Shown here: positions 28,651 to 37,324 of the stretch, piece after piece | Layout of the letters: every line of letters begins with the position of its first letter | Position numbering within the stretch: the first letter of the stretch is position 1 | Assembly (NCBI RefSeq): GCF_011752065.1 | Contig: NZ_JAAIJY010000026.1 | Coordinates: forward strand, 1 to 50,896 | Reading direction: 5' to 3' | Length of the DNA stretch: 50,896 bases | DNA from: Actinomyces sp. ZJ308 | Lineage (GTDB): Bacteria; Actinomycetota; Actinomycetes; Actinomycetales; Actinomycetaceae | The notes under the pieces: model-generated | Told to the model about the DNA's origin: nothing | The model's input: only the letters and a program-made list of their open reading frames with translations | Database searches by the model: none | Program-made: the position numbers and the translations under genes

Positions 28651-30333
28651 TCAGAGGTCCTCGGCGTCGGTGATGGCGTAGGCATAGCCCTGCTCGGCCA
28701 GGAAGCGCTGGCGGTGCGCCGCGTACTCCTGGTCGGCGGTGTCGCGGGCCACCACCGTGTAGAAGTGGGCCTGGCGGCCGTCCTCCTTGGGGCGCACGAT
28801 CCGGCCGAGCCTCTGGGCCTCCTCCTGGCGCGAGCCGAAGGAGCCCGAGACCTGGACGGCGACACTGGCCCCGGGCAGGTCGATGGAGAAGTTGGCGACC
28901 TTGGAGACCACGAGCGTGCGGATCTCACCGGAGCGGAAGGCGTCGTAGAGGCGCTGGCGCTCGCGCACCGTCGTCGAGCCGGTGATGACCGGGGCGTCCA
29001 GGTGCTCGGCGATCTCGGTGAGCTGGTCCACGTACTGGCCGATGACCAGGGCCGACTCGCCCTCGTGGCGGGCCAGGAGGGCGTCGATGATCGGCAGCTT
29101 GCGCGGTGAGGAGGCGGCCAGGCGGTAGCGCTCCTCGGGCTCGGCGGTCGCGTAGGCCATGCGCTCGCCGGCGTCGAGGGTCAGGCGCACCTCGGTGCAG
29201 ATCGCCGGGGCGATCCAGCCCTGGTTCTCCAGGTCCTTCCACGGGGCGTCGTAGCGCTTGGGGCCGATGAGGCTGAAGACCTCGTCCTCGCGGCCGTCCT
29301 CGCGCACGAGGGTCGCGGTCAGGCCCAGGCGGCGGCGCGCCTGCAGGTCCGCGGTCATCCGGAAGATCGGGGCGGGCAGGAGGTGGACCTCGTCGTAGAC
29401 GATGAGCCCCCAGTCGTGGGAGTCCAGCAGGTCCAGGTGCGGGTAGACGCCCTTCCGCTTGGTGGTCAGGACCTGGTAGGTGGCGATCGTGACGGGGCGG
29501 ACCTCCTTGCGCGAGCCGGAGTACTCGCCGATCTCCTCCTCGGTCAGGGTGGTGAAGCGGATGAGCTCCTCCTTCCACTGGCGCGCCGAGACCGCGTTGG
29601 TGACCAGGATGAGGGTCGTCGTCGAGCTCCTGGCCATGGCGGCGGCGCCCACGAGGGTCTTGCCGGCCCCGCAGGGCAGGACGACGACGCCGCTTCCACC
29701 CGCCCAGAAGCTCTCCACCGCCTCGCCCTGGTAGGGGCGCAGCTGGAAGGTGTCGGGGGAGTCGGTCAGGGTGATGGGGTGGGCCTCGCCGTCGACGTAG
29801 CCGGCCAGGTCCTCGGCCGGCCAGCCCAGCTTGATGAGCACCTGCTTGAGGTGGCCCCGCTCGGAGGGGTGCACGACGACGTCGGCCTCCCCCAGACGGG
29901 TCCCCAGCAGGCCTTTGGTGCGCTTGGAGCGCATGACCTCCTCCAGGACCGGCACGTCGGTGGCGTGCAGGACCAGGCCGTGGGCGGGGTCGGTGACGAG
30001 TTGGAGGCGGCCGTAGCGGCCCATCGTCTCGGCGATCTCGGTGAGCAGGGCGTGCGGCACCGGGAAGCGCGAGTAGGTGATGAGGACGTGGATGACCGTC
30101 TCCGCGTCCAGGCCCGCGGCGCGCGCGTTCCACAGGGCCAGCGGTGTGATGCGGTAGGTGTGGATGTGCTCGGGGGCCCGCTCCAGCTCGGCGAAGGCGG
30201 CGATGGCGCGGCGGGCCTCGCCGGCCAGGGGATGGGCGACCTCCAGGAGGACGGACTTGTCGGACTGGACGATGAGGGGGCCGTCGGGGGCCGACGACGC
30301 CGGTGACGCAGGACCGCTGGGCGTGGCGGACAT
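28651..30333 (-). CDS. XPB/ERCC3-type DNA repair helicase
   Basis: A 560-aa SF2 helicase related to mycobacterial XPB and archaeal XPB. Visible motifs are Walker A VVVLPCGAGKTLVGAAAM near residue 225, motif Ia LVTNAVSARQW, motif II VYDEVHLLPA (DEVH), motif III LGLTATLVRED and motif VI QRLGRIVRPKED. A damage-recognition-like N-terminal domain precedes the motor domains. It translocates on DNA in repair. A GATACT hexamer seven bases before ATG 30333 suggests a leaderless transcript. It diverges from a Helicase_C_3 gene; in mycobacteria the equivalents are adjacent, which supports a common pathway. Confidence 0.93.
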   Translation of the reverse strand: MSATPSGPASPASSAPDGPLIVQSDKSVLLEVAHPLAGEARRAIAAFAELERAPEHIHTYRITPLALWNARAAGLDAETVIHVLITYSRFPVPHALLTEIAETMGRYGRLQLVTDPAHGLVLHATDVPVLEEVMRSKRTKGLLGTRLGEADVVVHPSERGHLKQVLIKLGWPAEDLAGYVDGEAHPITLTDSPDTFQLRPYQGEAVESFWAGGSGVVVLPCGAGKTLVGAAAMARSSTTTLILVTNAVSARQWKEELIRFTTLTEEEIGEYSGSRKEVRPVTIATYQVLTTKRKGVYPHLDLLDSHDWGLIVYDEVHLLPAPIFRMTADLQARRRLGLTATLVREDGREDEVFSLIGPKRYDAPWKDLENQGWIAPAICTEVRLTLDAGERMAYATAEPEERYRLAASSPRKLPIIDALLARHEGESALVIGQYVDQLTEIAEHLDAPVITGSTTVRERQRLYDAFRSGEIRTLVVSKVANFSIDLPGASVAVQVSGSFGSRQEEAQRLGRIVRPKEDGRQAHFYTVVARDTADQEYAAHRQRFLAEQGYAYAITDAEDL

Positions 30334-30457
30334 GGGCGGGAGTATCCCAAGGAGGGGCGCCGGGCCGCCGTGACGGACAAGACGTTCCTCTTCCAGCGGG
30401 AGGGGCGGCCGGGGCCCGGTGTCAGGAGTGCACGAACGTCGGATTCAGCCGGATCGT

Positions 30458-30576
30458 GTCCAAATCTGCAGCAAAGGCCTGGCGCGGACTCTCGCCCGCG
30501 AAAGAGAACCGCGTGATTCCGCGGTTCGTGTCTGCAGCATGACGGGCACTCGGGTCCCTTTGCTGCAGATCTGGAC
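30458..30576. repeat. 119-bp inverted-repeat element between the divergent helicase-related genes
   Basis: GTCCAAATCTGCAGCAAAGG at 30458-30477 pairs with 30557-30576 at 19 of 20 positions. Inside, GAACCGCG at 30506-30513 pairs with CGCGGTTC at 30520-30527. The 309-bp gene-free region 30334-30642 thus has a nested cruciform-like design. It may be a small mobile repeat or a regulatory element shared by both genes. Confidence 0.6.
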
Positions 30577-30629
30577 ATCGGCGCCTCTCCACGCGTCTCC
30601 CGGACCTGTCCGTGAGCGAGGCGGGGGCG

Positions 30630-30643
30630 TATTTTTGTGCGGA
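30630..30643 (+). promoter_or_regulatory. Probable leaderless promoter of the Helicase_C_3 gene
   Basis: TATTTT at 30630-30635 lies seven bases before ATG 30643, the spacing expected of a -10 box whose transcript begins at the start codon. No recognisable ribosome-binding site or -35 box is present. Confidence 0.45.
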
Positions 30644-33150
30644 TGAGCCCTTTCGCCTCCACTCAGGACCTCGCCGTGCACCTGACGGCGCTGCCGGACC
30701 GCGAGGTCGCCGCCTTGCTGGCGGCGCGCCCGGACCTGGCCGCGCCGCCGTCCTCCTCCTTCCTGGCACTGGCCACCCGGGCCGGGGCGCAGGGCAGCGT
30801 CGAGCAGGCCCTGGCCGGGCTGGACGCCCCGACGCTGGCCGTGGCCGAGGCGGTCGTGGCGCTGGGCGGTCCCGCGGGGACGGAGGAGCCCAGGCAGTCC
30901 AAGGGAGCCGAAGGGATAGAAGAGAGTGGCGCTGCCCCGGCCGCCGAGGGGGAGGGAGCCGGCGGAGATGATGAGCCTGCCGACGTCGAGACCGCCGACG
31001 ACCTCGCCGGACTGGTCGCCGCCCACCTGCCGTTGGAGTCCGAGCAGGTCGCCCAGGCACTGGAATGCCTGAGCCGGCTGGCGCTCGTCGTCGAGGGCCG
31101 ACCCGTGGCGGCGTTGGAGACGGCCTTCGGGCCGCACCCCTTCGGCCTGGGGCCCTGGGCCGCCGAGCCCCTGAGCGCCGAGGCGCTGCCGCCCACCCTG
31201 GCGGCGCTGGAGGAGCTGAGCCGGGCCGCCGACGAGCCGCCTGCTCCGGCCGCCTCGGTCGAGATGCTGCAGGCCCTCACCTGGGGGCCGCCCGCCGGCA
31301 CACTGCGCGCCGGCGGCAGGGTCCCGGGGGCGGCGCCGCTCATCGAGCGCCGCTGGCTGGAGCGCAGCAGCGACTCCCGGGGCCGCACCCGCTTCATCCT
31401 GCCGCGCCAGGTGGCCCTCGCCCTGCGCGGCGGCCTGTTGACGCGCGAGGACCTGGCGGCCCCCGAGGCGAGCGACCTGGAGGCGGTGGGCGGCGACGTC
31501 GTCGCCTCCGAGTCCTCCTTCCACGCCGAGGAGACCGTCCGGCTCGTGGCCGCACTCCTGGAGGAGTGGGGCCGCGAGGGCGGGACGATCCGCCGCAGCG
31601 GAGGAGTGAGCGTACGTGCCCTGGCCCGCACCGCCGAGGCTCTCGACCTGGAGACCGGTGAGGCCGCACGCATCATCGAGATCGCCGCGGGCGCTGGGCT
31701 CCTGGGGCTCGACGACGACGGCGCCACCTGGGTGCCCTCCACCCTGGCCGCCGGCTGGCTCGCCGACAGTCTCCCCCAGCGCTGGGCACCACTCGCCCTG
31801 GCCTGGGCTGCCAGCGCCCGCACCTCGTGGCTGACCGGCACCCGCGACGATGACGGTGTCCTGCGCGCCGCCCTCGGCCCGGACCTGGAGGCCGGCTGGG
31901 CCGCGAGACTGCGCGTCCGCGTGCTCGCGCTCCTGGGCGGTCTGCCCCAGGGGGCCAGCGCGACACCGGCCTTCGTACGGGCGGCCCTGACCTGGGAGAG
32001 CCCCAGGCGCACCATCCCCGGCGGGGCGATCTCAGCGGTCCTGGCCGAGGCCGAGACCCTCGGGATCACCGGCGCCGGTGCGCTCACCGAGGCCGGCCGG
32101 ATCCTCGCCCGGCGCGCGACGGCGAGCCTCGACGAGCCGGATGCCGCCAGTGACGACGTCATGGGGAGCGAGGGCGGCGCCAGTGGTGCCGGTAGTGCGC
32201 TTGGCGGCGCTGCCGGGGAGGCGCCGTCGGACGACGAGGTCTTGGGGATGCTGGAGGCCGCGCTCGCCGCGGACCTGCCGGCCGCCGTCGACATGATCCT
32301 CGTCCAGTCCGATCTCACCGCCATCGTGCCGGGTCGGCCCGCCCCCGAGCTGGGCGCACTGCTGGAGCGCACGAGCGTCGTGGAGTCGCGCGGCGGGGCG
32401 CTCACCGTGAGGTTCACTCCCGAGTCGGTGCGCGGCGCGCTCGACGTCGGCTACAGCGCCGAGGAGATCACCCAGGCCATCGGGCGCCACAGTCCCGCGC
32501 CCCTGCCGGACTCTCTGACCGTGCTCATCCAGGACGCGGCCCGCCACCACGGGGCCGTGCGCGTGCGGACCGTGTCCGCGCTGCTGCGGATCGGCGACGA
32601 GGCCACCGCCGCCGGGCTCCTGGCCGAGCCGCGCCTGAGGAACCTCGGCCTGGATGAGGTGGCGCCCGGGATCCTCGTGGCCACGGCGAGCGCTGGTCAG
32701 GTGCTGCGCGAGCTGCGCGCCACCGGGCTGGCGCCGGTGACCGAGGATGCCGGCGGGCACCTGGTGGTCGGGCCGGCCACCGCGCAGCAGGCGCGCGGGG
32801 CCCCCGAGCCGTCACGCCCCGGCAGCGAGCACTCGGTGCGACGACGCCGGCCGAGCCGGCGCGAGCTGGCGACCCTGGTGGGGCGGCTCCGCGTGGGACA
32901 GGAGGCGATGCAGGCCGCCGGCGAGGCGGCGGTGGCCACCGACCCGGTCCACGCCCTGGCGATGCTGCGTCAGGCGCAGTCCTCGCGCTCGCGGGTCCGC
33001 CTGAGCCTGGCGGGCCCCGACGGCGCCGTGCAGGAGCGGCAGGTGCGGGTCATGGCCGTCGAGCCCGGGCGGGTGCGGCTGCGCGACGTCGTGCGCGAGA
33101 CCGAGCTGACCGTGGCCGTCCACCGCATCGTCTCGGTCGAGGCGGGTTGA
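30643..33150 (+). CDS. Helicase-associated (Helicase_C_3, XPB/Ssl2-like) protein
   Basis: An 835-aa protein of the family of mycobacterial Rv0862c, which is encoded next to XPB there too. It is mostly helical with Ala/Leu-rich repeats (LPDREVAALLAARPDL) and winged-helix-like segments. The Helicase_C_3 region begins around residue 540 (DMILVQSDLTAIVPGRPAPEL). It has no Walker motifs, so it is unlikely to be a helicase itself. Function is unknown; the divergent neighbour XPB suggests a DNA repair partner or substrate adaptor. Acidic Gly/Ala-rich inserts near residues 90-120 and 500-535 are low complexity. ATG 30643 is preferred to GTG 30637. Confidence 0.85.
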   Translation: MSPFASTQDLAVHLTALPDREVAALLAARPDLAAPPSSSFLALATRAGAQGSVEQALAGLDAPTLAVAEAVVALGGPAGTEEPRQSKGAEGIEESGAAPAAEGEGAGGDDEPADVETADDLAGLVAAHLPLESEQVAQALECLSRLALVVEGRPVAALETAFGPHPFGLGPWAAEPLSAEALPPTLAALEELSRAADEPPAPAASVEMLQALTWGPPAGTLRAGGRVPGAAPLIERRWLERSSDSRGRTRFILPRQVALALRGGLLTREDLAAPEASDLEAVGGDVVASESSFHAEETVRLVAALLEEWGREGGTIRRSGGVSVRALARTAEALDLETGEAARIIEIAAGAGLLGLDDDGATWVPSTLAAGWLADSLPQRWAPLALAWAASARTSWLTGTRDDDGVLRAALGPDLEAGWAARLRVRVLALLGGLPQGASATPAFVRAALTWESPRRTIPGGAISAVLAEAETLGITGAGALTEAGRILARRATASLDEPDAASDDVMGSEGGASGAGSALGGAAGEAPSDDEVLGMLEAALAADLPAAVDMILVQSDLTAIVPGRPAPELGALLERTSVVESRGGALTVRFTPESVRGALDVGYSAEEITQAIGRHSPAPLPDSLTVLIQDAARHHGAVRVRTVSALLRIGDEATAAGLLAEPRLRNLGLDEVAPGILVATASAGQVLRELRATGLAPVTEDAGGHLVVGPATAQQARGAPEPSRPGSEHSVRRRRPSRRELATLVGRLRVGQEAMQAAGEAAVATDPVHALAMLRQAQSSRSRVRLSLAGPDGAVQERQVRVMAVEPGRVRLRDVVRETELTVAVHRIVSVEAG

Positions 33151-33619
33151 CGGGCGGCCCGCGTAGCTCCTCCCGCGGCAGGCTCGCACCGAGCGCCGTC
33201 GCCTTTGGGTGCTGTCTGCGGCCTCGCTCCAGTCGCCGGGTGTGGGGAGGTTGTTTCGGCTGCGTGACGCCCGCTCACATCCAGCCACCTGAGCTCACAC
33301 GATTCCAGCAACAATCACGCACCCGAAACACTCGCCCCAGGGGCCGCCGCCGGCAAGCTCAGACAACGGGCCCGTCCCCGTCGCCGGCCCCCGTCAGTGC
33401 CCCGCCGGCCGGAACCGCGCCCAGGGGTGGCCGACGGCGATGCCTCGGAGGTGCTCTCGCCCTCGGCGGCGACTGAGGCATGTCGGCCCTCCGACACGAG
33501 TTGAGCCAGGCCAACCAAGGCAAGCCCCGTTGTCCGGGAGGGCGCCGGTGACCATGCGGTCTTCTGCGCGCAGAGCAAGGACCGCCCGACAGGCGCGCCC
33601 TCATTGAATGGAGCGGGTG
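33151..33619. other. 469-bp gene-free stretch
   Basis: The region lies between the convergent Helicase_C_3 gene and the PKD-domain gene. Short GC-rich dyads near 33151-33165 may terminate the former. Frames here are low-complexity and lack family resemblance. No RNA gene or clear repeat was recognised. Confidence 0.5.
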
Positions 33620-34438
33620 CTAGTGGCCTTGGGCTTCTTCGGCGTCGTCGGTGAGGTAGGTGACGATGCGGACGAGGTCGTAGAGGGTGGAGGTTTCGGT
33701 GGTGGTGATGGTGCCGTCGATGGTGCGCCAGGTGGTTTCGCCTTGGGGGCGGTATCGGGTGGTCCAGGTGGTGGTCAGGGTGGTGGCGGTGTGCTGGTAG
33801 TGGTGGGTGACGGTTTGGTGGGGGTAGGGGTGGCCGGGGTCGGTGGTGGTTGTGGTGGTGCCGTCTCCCCAGTTCCAGGTGTAGGAGGTGGGGGTGAATT
33901 CGACGTCGATGGGGGTGTTCAGGATGGTGGTGGTTTGGTAGCGGGGGCTGGGGTTGGTGTAGACGATGAAGGCTTTGGAGATGATGACTTTGGGTCCGGG
34001 TGGTTGGCGGGTGATGCCTGAGCCTTGGGCGATGAGGGTGGCGGCTTGGCGGGTGGTGATGGTGATGGTGCGGGGTCCGCCGCCGGTGGTGGGTTCCTGG
34101 GGCTGGGAGGGGGAGCGCATCATGTTGTGCACGCAGTTGATGTCCGGGATCTGGCCCCCGTCGCTGACGCAGTCGTCGTGGGGCTGCTCGTCCCACATCG
34201 AGGGATCCGACGCCGTCACGGTCGGGTTCTCCTGAGTCGGCGCCCCACCGGGGTCCGACGAGCCTTCCTGAGGAACCTGCTCAGTCACTTCACCGTAAGC
34301 ATTTACTCCCTTGTCGGTGTTTCCGGCGGATACGTTAGATTCGACGACCGTAGAATTTTCACCTCCACCTTTTGGGTATGGTGCAGGTAGAATTAATGGT
34401 GCGATGATCGCGATGGTGGCGATAGGCTTCATGATCAT
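33620..34438 (-). CDS. Exported PKD-like-domain protein
   Basis: A 272-aa protein with an N-terminal hydrophobic signal (KPIATIAIIAPLILPAPYP), a Pro/Thr/Asn/Gly-rich linker, and a C-terminal PKD-like beta domain whose landmark WNWGDGTTTTTTDPGHPYP is clear. The PKD region is very Thr-rich. PKD domains are found in surface proteins. ATG 34438 overlaps the stop codon of the upstream lipoprotein gene (ATGA), so translation is coupled. The first ~50 codons use much more A+T than the rest, matching the AT-rich end of the preceding gene. No LPXTG sorting signal is seen. The role is unknown. Confidence 0.75.
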   Translation of the reverse strand: MIMKPIATIAIIAPLILPAPYPKGGGENSTVVESNVSAGNTDKGVNAYGEVTEQVPQEGSSDPGGAPTQENPTVTASDPSMWDEQPHDDCVSDGGQIPDINCVHNMMRSPSQPQEPTTGGGPRTITITTRQAATLIAQGSGITRQPPGPKVIISKAFIVYTNPSPRYQTTTILNTPIDVEFTPTSYTWNWGDGTTTTTTDPGHPYPHQTVTHHYQHTATTLTTTWTTRYRPQGETTWRTIDGTITTTETSTLYDLVRIVTYLTDDAEEAQGH

Positions 34439-35181
34439 TTTTCAACCACCTCAACTGCTCCAACAGACCAGCGTCCGTTGACGTACCTAATTCCGAAATT
34501 AAGAACTCTCCCGTCGTCTGTGTCGGAAGTTTTCGAGGGGGTGCCGTCTCCGGGATGAGAGGTCATTTGTCCGTAGTTGATAGTGATTTTGATTCGATTG
34601 TAATTATATCCGTCTAGCTTTTCGTAGTACGTTGCATCAACAATGCTTTGTTCCCACTTATCTATCCATCCTCCTGTTGTGTGAAGCTTGGTTGTTCGAT
34701 CAATTGCAGATTGACAGAACTGGCACTGGTTTTCGCTCATGGCGGCGAGCTCGGTGGTGTCGCCGGTCATGAAGGCGTAGCGGTAGAGGTCGAGGAAGTA
34801 GTAGACGCTAGCTACCGCGCCTTCTGAGGTCTCCTCGTTCATCTGAGGGGGTTTGGCGGGTGCGGGTTCGGCCAGGGCGGTGTCGCGCTGGGTCTTGAGC
34901 TCGGGGGTCAGGGCGGCCTCGCGGGAGGCGGTGGCAGACGCCTTGGCGTCGGCGAGGCCCTTCTCGGCGCGGGCGATGGCCGCCGAGGCGCTGGCACTGG
35001 CGCTCGCACTGGCCTCAGCCTTCGCGTCCTTCAGGGAGCAGGCAGCCGTGCTCAGCGCCAGCGCGCACACGGCCGCCAGGGCGGCTGCCGCACGGTGACG
35101 CCTGCGACGCACCCTGCGGCTGTGGGTGGTCGCCGACTGCCGTGGGCGCGCGGGCGCAGGGGGTCGTAGGGACGTACTCAT
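34435..35181 (-). CDS. DUF6318-like lipoprotein
   Basis: A 248-aa lipoprotein. A basic leader (RRVRRRRHR) and hydrophobic core end in the lipobox LSTAAC. A Lys/Ala/Ser-rich coiled stretch follows, and then a globular domain (EGAVASVYYFLDLYRYAFMTGDTTELAAMSENQCQFC...) of the NTF2-like shape typical of DUF6318 lipoproteins. GAGGAGG eight bases upstream supports ATG 35181. It is translationally coupled to the PKD-domain gene. The last ~100 codons are AT-rich, whereas the first ~150 have normal high GC, so the gene is compositionally mosaic. Function unknown. Confidence 0.75.
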   Translation of the reverse strand: MSTSLRPPAPARPRQSATTHSRRVRRRRHRAAAALAAVCALALSTAACSLKDAKAEASASASASASAAIARAEKGLADAKASATASREAALTPELKTQRDTALAEPAPAKPPQMNEETSEGAVASVYYFLDLYRYAFMTGDTTELAAMSENQCQFCQSAIDRTTKLHTTGGWIDKWEQSIVDATYYEKLDGYNYNRIKITINYGQMTSHPGDGTPSKTSDTDDGRVLNFGIRYVNGRWSVGAVEVVEK

Positions 35182-35571
35182 CACGGAAGCCTCCTCGCCG
35201 CCGAAACAACTCCACATCCCGCCGGGGCGGGCAACGCTGTCCGTCCGGGCGGTGTATTGACATTACCCGCAACGACGCCGCCGCCGCCAGACTTCGGCAC
35301 CACCCTGTGGAAAACCCCGGGCGGAACCCGGTCACCCGCCGTCGGTGCGCGTCGGCGCCCGTGCTCTCCGGGAGCTGCTTCCGCAGCGCTTTGACCTGTT
35401 TTAGCGCAGGCACTCTTCCCGTGGCTTGAGGCCTACCGCGGCGTGCTCAGCGGCACGGCGCCTCATCGCCGTGTCCTCGTCTTCCTTGTCATGGCGCTGA
35501 CGGATGATGGTGTGCCGAGGTCGACCGGTGCGGGCCAGGGCAGTTTCAGGAGCCTCCCCTACACTGGCCGA
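35182..35571. promoter_or_regulatory. 390-bp divergent intergenic region
   Basis: The region lies between the leftward lipoprotein gene and the rightward DUF3027 gene. TACACT at 35560-35565, six bases before GTG 35572, is a good -10 box for a leaderless DUF3027 transcript. No promoter for the lipoprotein operon was identified with confidence. The rest has no gene-like frame. Confidence 0.55.
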
Positions 35572-37308
35572 GTGACCGACACGATCGACTCTCACACCGA
35601 CGCCTCAGGCGAGCCCTCGACCGAGACCGGCTCCGGCTCCGGCTCCTCGGCGCGCACCGCCACGGCCACCCTCGAGCGCCCGGCATCCGCACCGGCCTCG
35701 CCCTACCCGACTCCGGCCCCCGTGCCGCGAGCCGGCGCCCTGCCCACTCCCAGCGAGCAGGCCCAGGCCGCCAAGGACAAGACCCTCACCTCCCCGGCCG
35801 CTGTCGAGCTCGCCCGCCGTGCGCTGGAGGAGATCACCGACCCCATCACCGTCGGCGAGTACCTGGCCGCCGCGCCCAGCGCCGAGCGCCTGGTCACCCA
35901 CCTGTTCGACTGCACCCTGAGCGGCTACCGCGGCTGGCACTGGACCGTCACCCTCAGCCGCGTCCCGCGCAGCCGCACCGCCACCGTCTGCGAGATGGAG
36001 CTGCTCCCCGGTGAGGAGTCCCTCCTCGCCCCCGCCTGGATCCCGTGGGCCGACCGCCTCGAACCCGGTGACGTCACCCGCTCCGACCGCCTGCCCCGCA
36101 AGGAGACCGACGAGCGCCTCGAACCCGGCTGGGAGGCCACTGGTGAGGATGCCGACGCCGTCGCCGTGGATCAGCTCGACCTGGGCCGCCCCCGGGTCCT
36201 CAGCGCCCAGGGCGTGTCCAGTGCCGCCGAGCGCTGGTACGGCGGCGACCACGGACCCGACGCCGAGGGCGTGCGCAAGGCCCACGCCACCTGCTCCACC
36301 TGCGGCTTCTTCCTGCCCATGGCCGGGGCCCTGCGCGCCATCTTCGGCGTCTGCGCCAACGAGTGGGCCACCGACGACGGCAGCGTCGTCTCCCTGGATC
36401 ACGGCTGCGGCGCCCACTCGGAGACGGACGTGCCCGACCAGGGCCCGGAATGGCCCATCAACCCCTCCCGGGTCGACGACCACCTCATGGTGCCGCTGAG
36501 CACCAACGGGCTCGACCTGCGCGAGGGCCGCACCATCGCCGAGCTCGCCGCCCAGCAGCCGGACGACGACGCCAGTGACGTCGAGAGCGACAGCCGAAAC
36601 CCTGACGGCGCCCCTGCTGAAGGCCCAGCCGGCGCACCCGACGCGGACTCCGGTCCGGAGCCCTCGATGCGCTCGGCCCAGGACACCGGCACCTCGGCCG
36701 ACGTCGTGAACGAGGCCCCCGACTCGGCCCCTGACGTCGACGCCGCCGCTGGCGCCACTGCTGACGGGGCTCCCGACACGGACAGCGCCGCTGCCAGTGA
36801 AGACGCCTCCGCTCCCCCAGCCGAGGCGCAGGCGGCCTCGGCACCCAGTAAGACGGGAGGGAAGACGGCCGCTAAACGCTCCCGTCGGGCATCGACCTCG
36901 ACCAAGCGCCGCCGTCGCACGGCCGACGCACCGGCCGAGGCGGCGGAGGACCGGAGCAGCCGGGTACTGGACCTCGACCTTGAAGGGCTCGCGAAAACGG
37001 CGTCCCCAGCAGCCTCGGCCTCATCGGCCCCTGACGTCGCGAGCCCGAGTGCCCCGGTGAGCGCTGACGATGCCCCGTCGGCAGCCGCGGAGGCGTCGTC
37101 GGCCCCCGCCAGCGCCGGATCAGGGGACACGCCCAGTGAGCGCGCGGCCTCGGCCCGCGCTGCCGTCGCCGGCCTGTCCCTCGCCCTCGGGATCGACACG
37201 CCCCAGGACGACGCATCCGACGACGCGCCCGCTGACGCGGATACCGACGCTCACCACGCGCCGCGCACCCTCGCCGAGCTCGAGGCCATCCTGCCCAACC
37301 GCTCCTGA
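35572..37308 (+). CDS. DUF3027-domain protein with a disordered acidic/basic tail
   Basis: A 578-aa protein. Residues ~75-200 match DUF3027 (VGEYLAAAPSAERLVTHLF..GYRGWHWTVTLSRV, CEMELLPGEESLLAPAWIPW). A putative metal-binding segment follows: CSTCGFF near residue 241 with further Cys in FGVCANEW and HGCGAH. The C-terminal ~250 residues are Ala/Ser/Pro/Asp-rich with a basic patch (TAAKRSRRASTSTKRRRRT) like that of DNA-binding tails. GTG 35572 is chosen because the conserved leader starts there and a -10 box lies six bases upstream; upstream codons look non-coding. Function unknown. Convergent with lhr, 16 bp away. Confidence 0.85.
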   Translation: MTDTIDSHTDASGEPSTETGSGSGSSARTATATLERPASAPASPYPTPAPVPRAGALPTPSEQAQAAKDKTLTSPAAVELARRALEEITDPITVGEYLAAAPSAERLVTHLFDCTLSGYRGWHWTVTLSRVPRSRTATVCEMELLPGEESLLAPAWIPWADRLEPGDVTRSDRLPRKETDERLEPGWEATGEDADAVAVDQLDLGRPRVLSAQGVSSAAERWYGGDHGPDAEGVRKAHATCSTCGFFLPMAGALRAIFGVCANEWATDDGSVVSLDHGCGAHSETDVPDQGPEWPINPSRVDDHLMVPLSTNGLDLREGRTIAELAAQQPDDDASDVESDSRNPDGAPAEGPAGAPDADSGPEPSMRSAQDTGTSADVVNEAPDSAPDVDAAAGATADGAPDTDSAAASEDASAPPAEAQAASAPSKTGGKTAAKRSRRASTSTKRRRRTADAPAEAAEDRSSRVLDLDLEGLAKTASPAASASSAPDVASPSAPVSADDAPSAAAEASSAPASAGSGDTPSERAASARAAVAGLSLALGIDTPQDDASDDAPADADTDAHHAPRTLAELEAILPNRS

Positions 37309-37324
37309 CCGGGCTCGTAGAGCT

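Noticed and set aside
33315-34196. His/Pro-rich minus-strand frame overlapping the PKD-domain gene
   Set aside because: It is an alternative frame of the Thr-rich PKD region (ACC repeats read as CCA/CAC), with no independent start signal.
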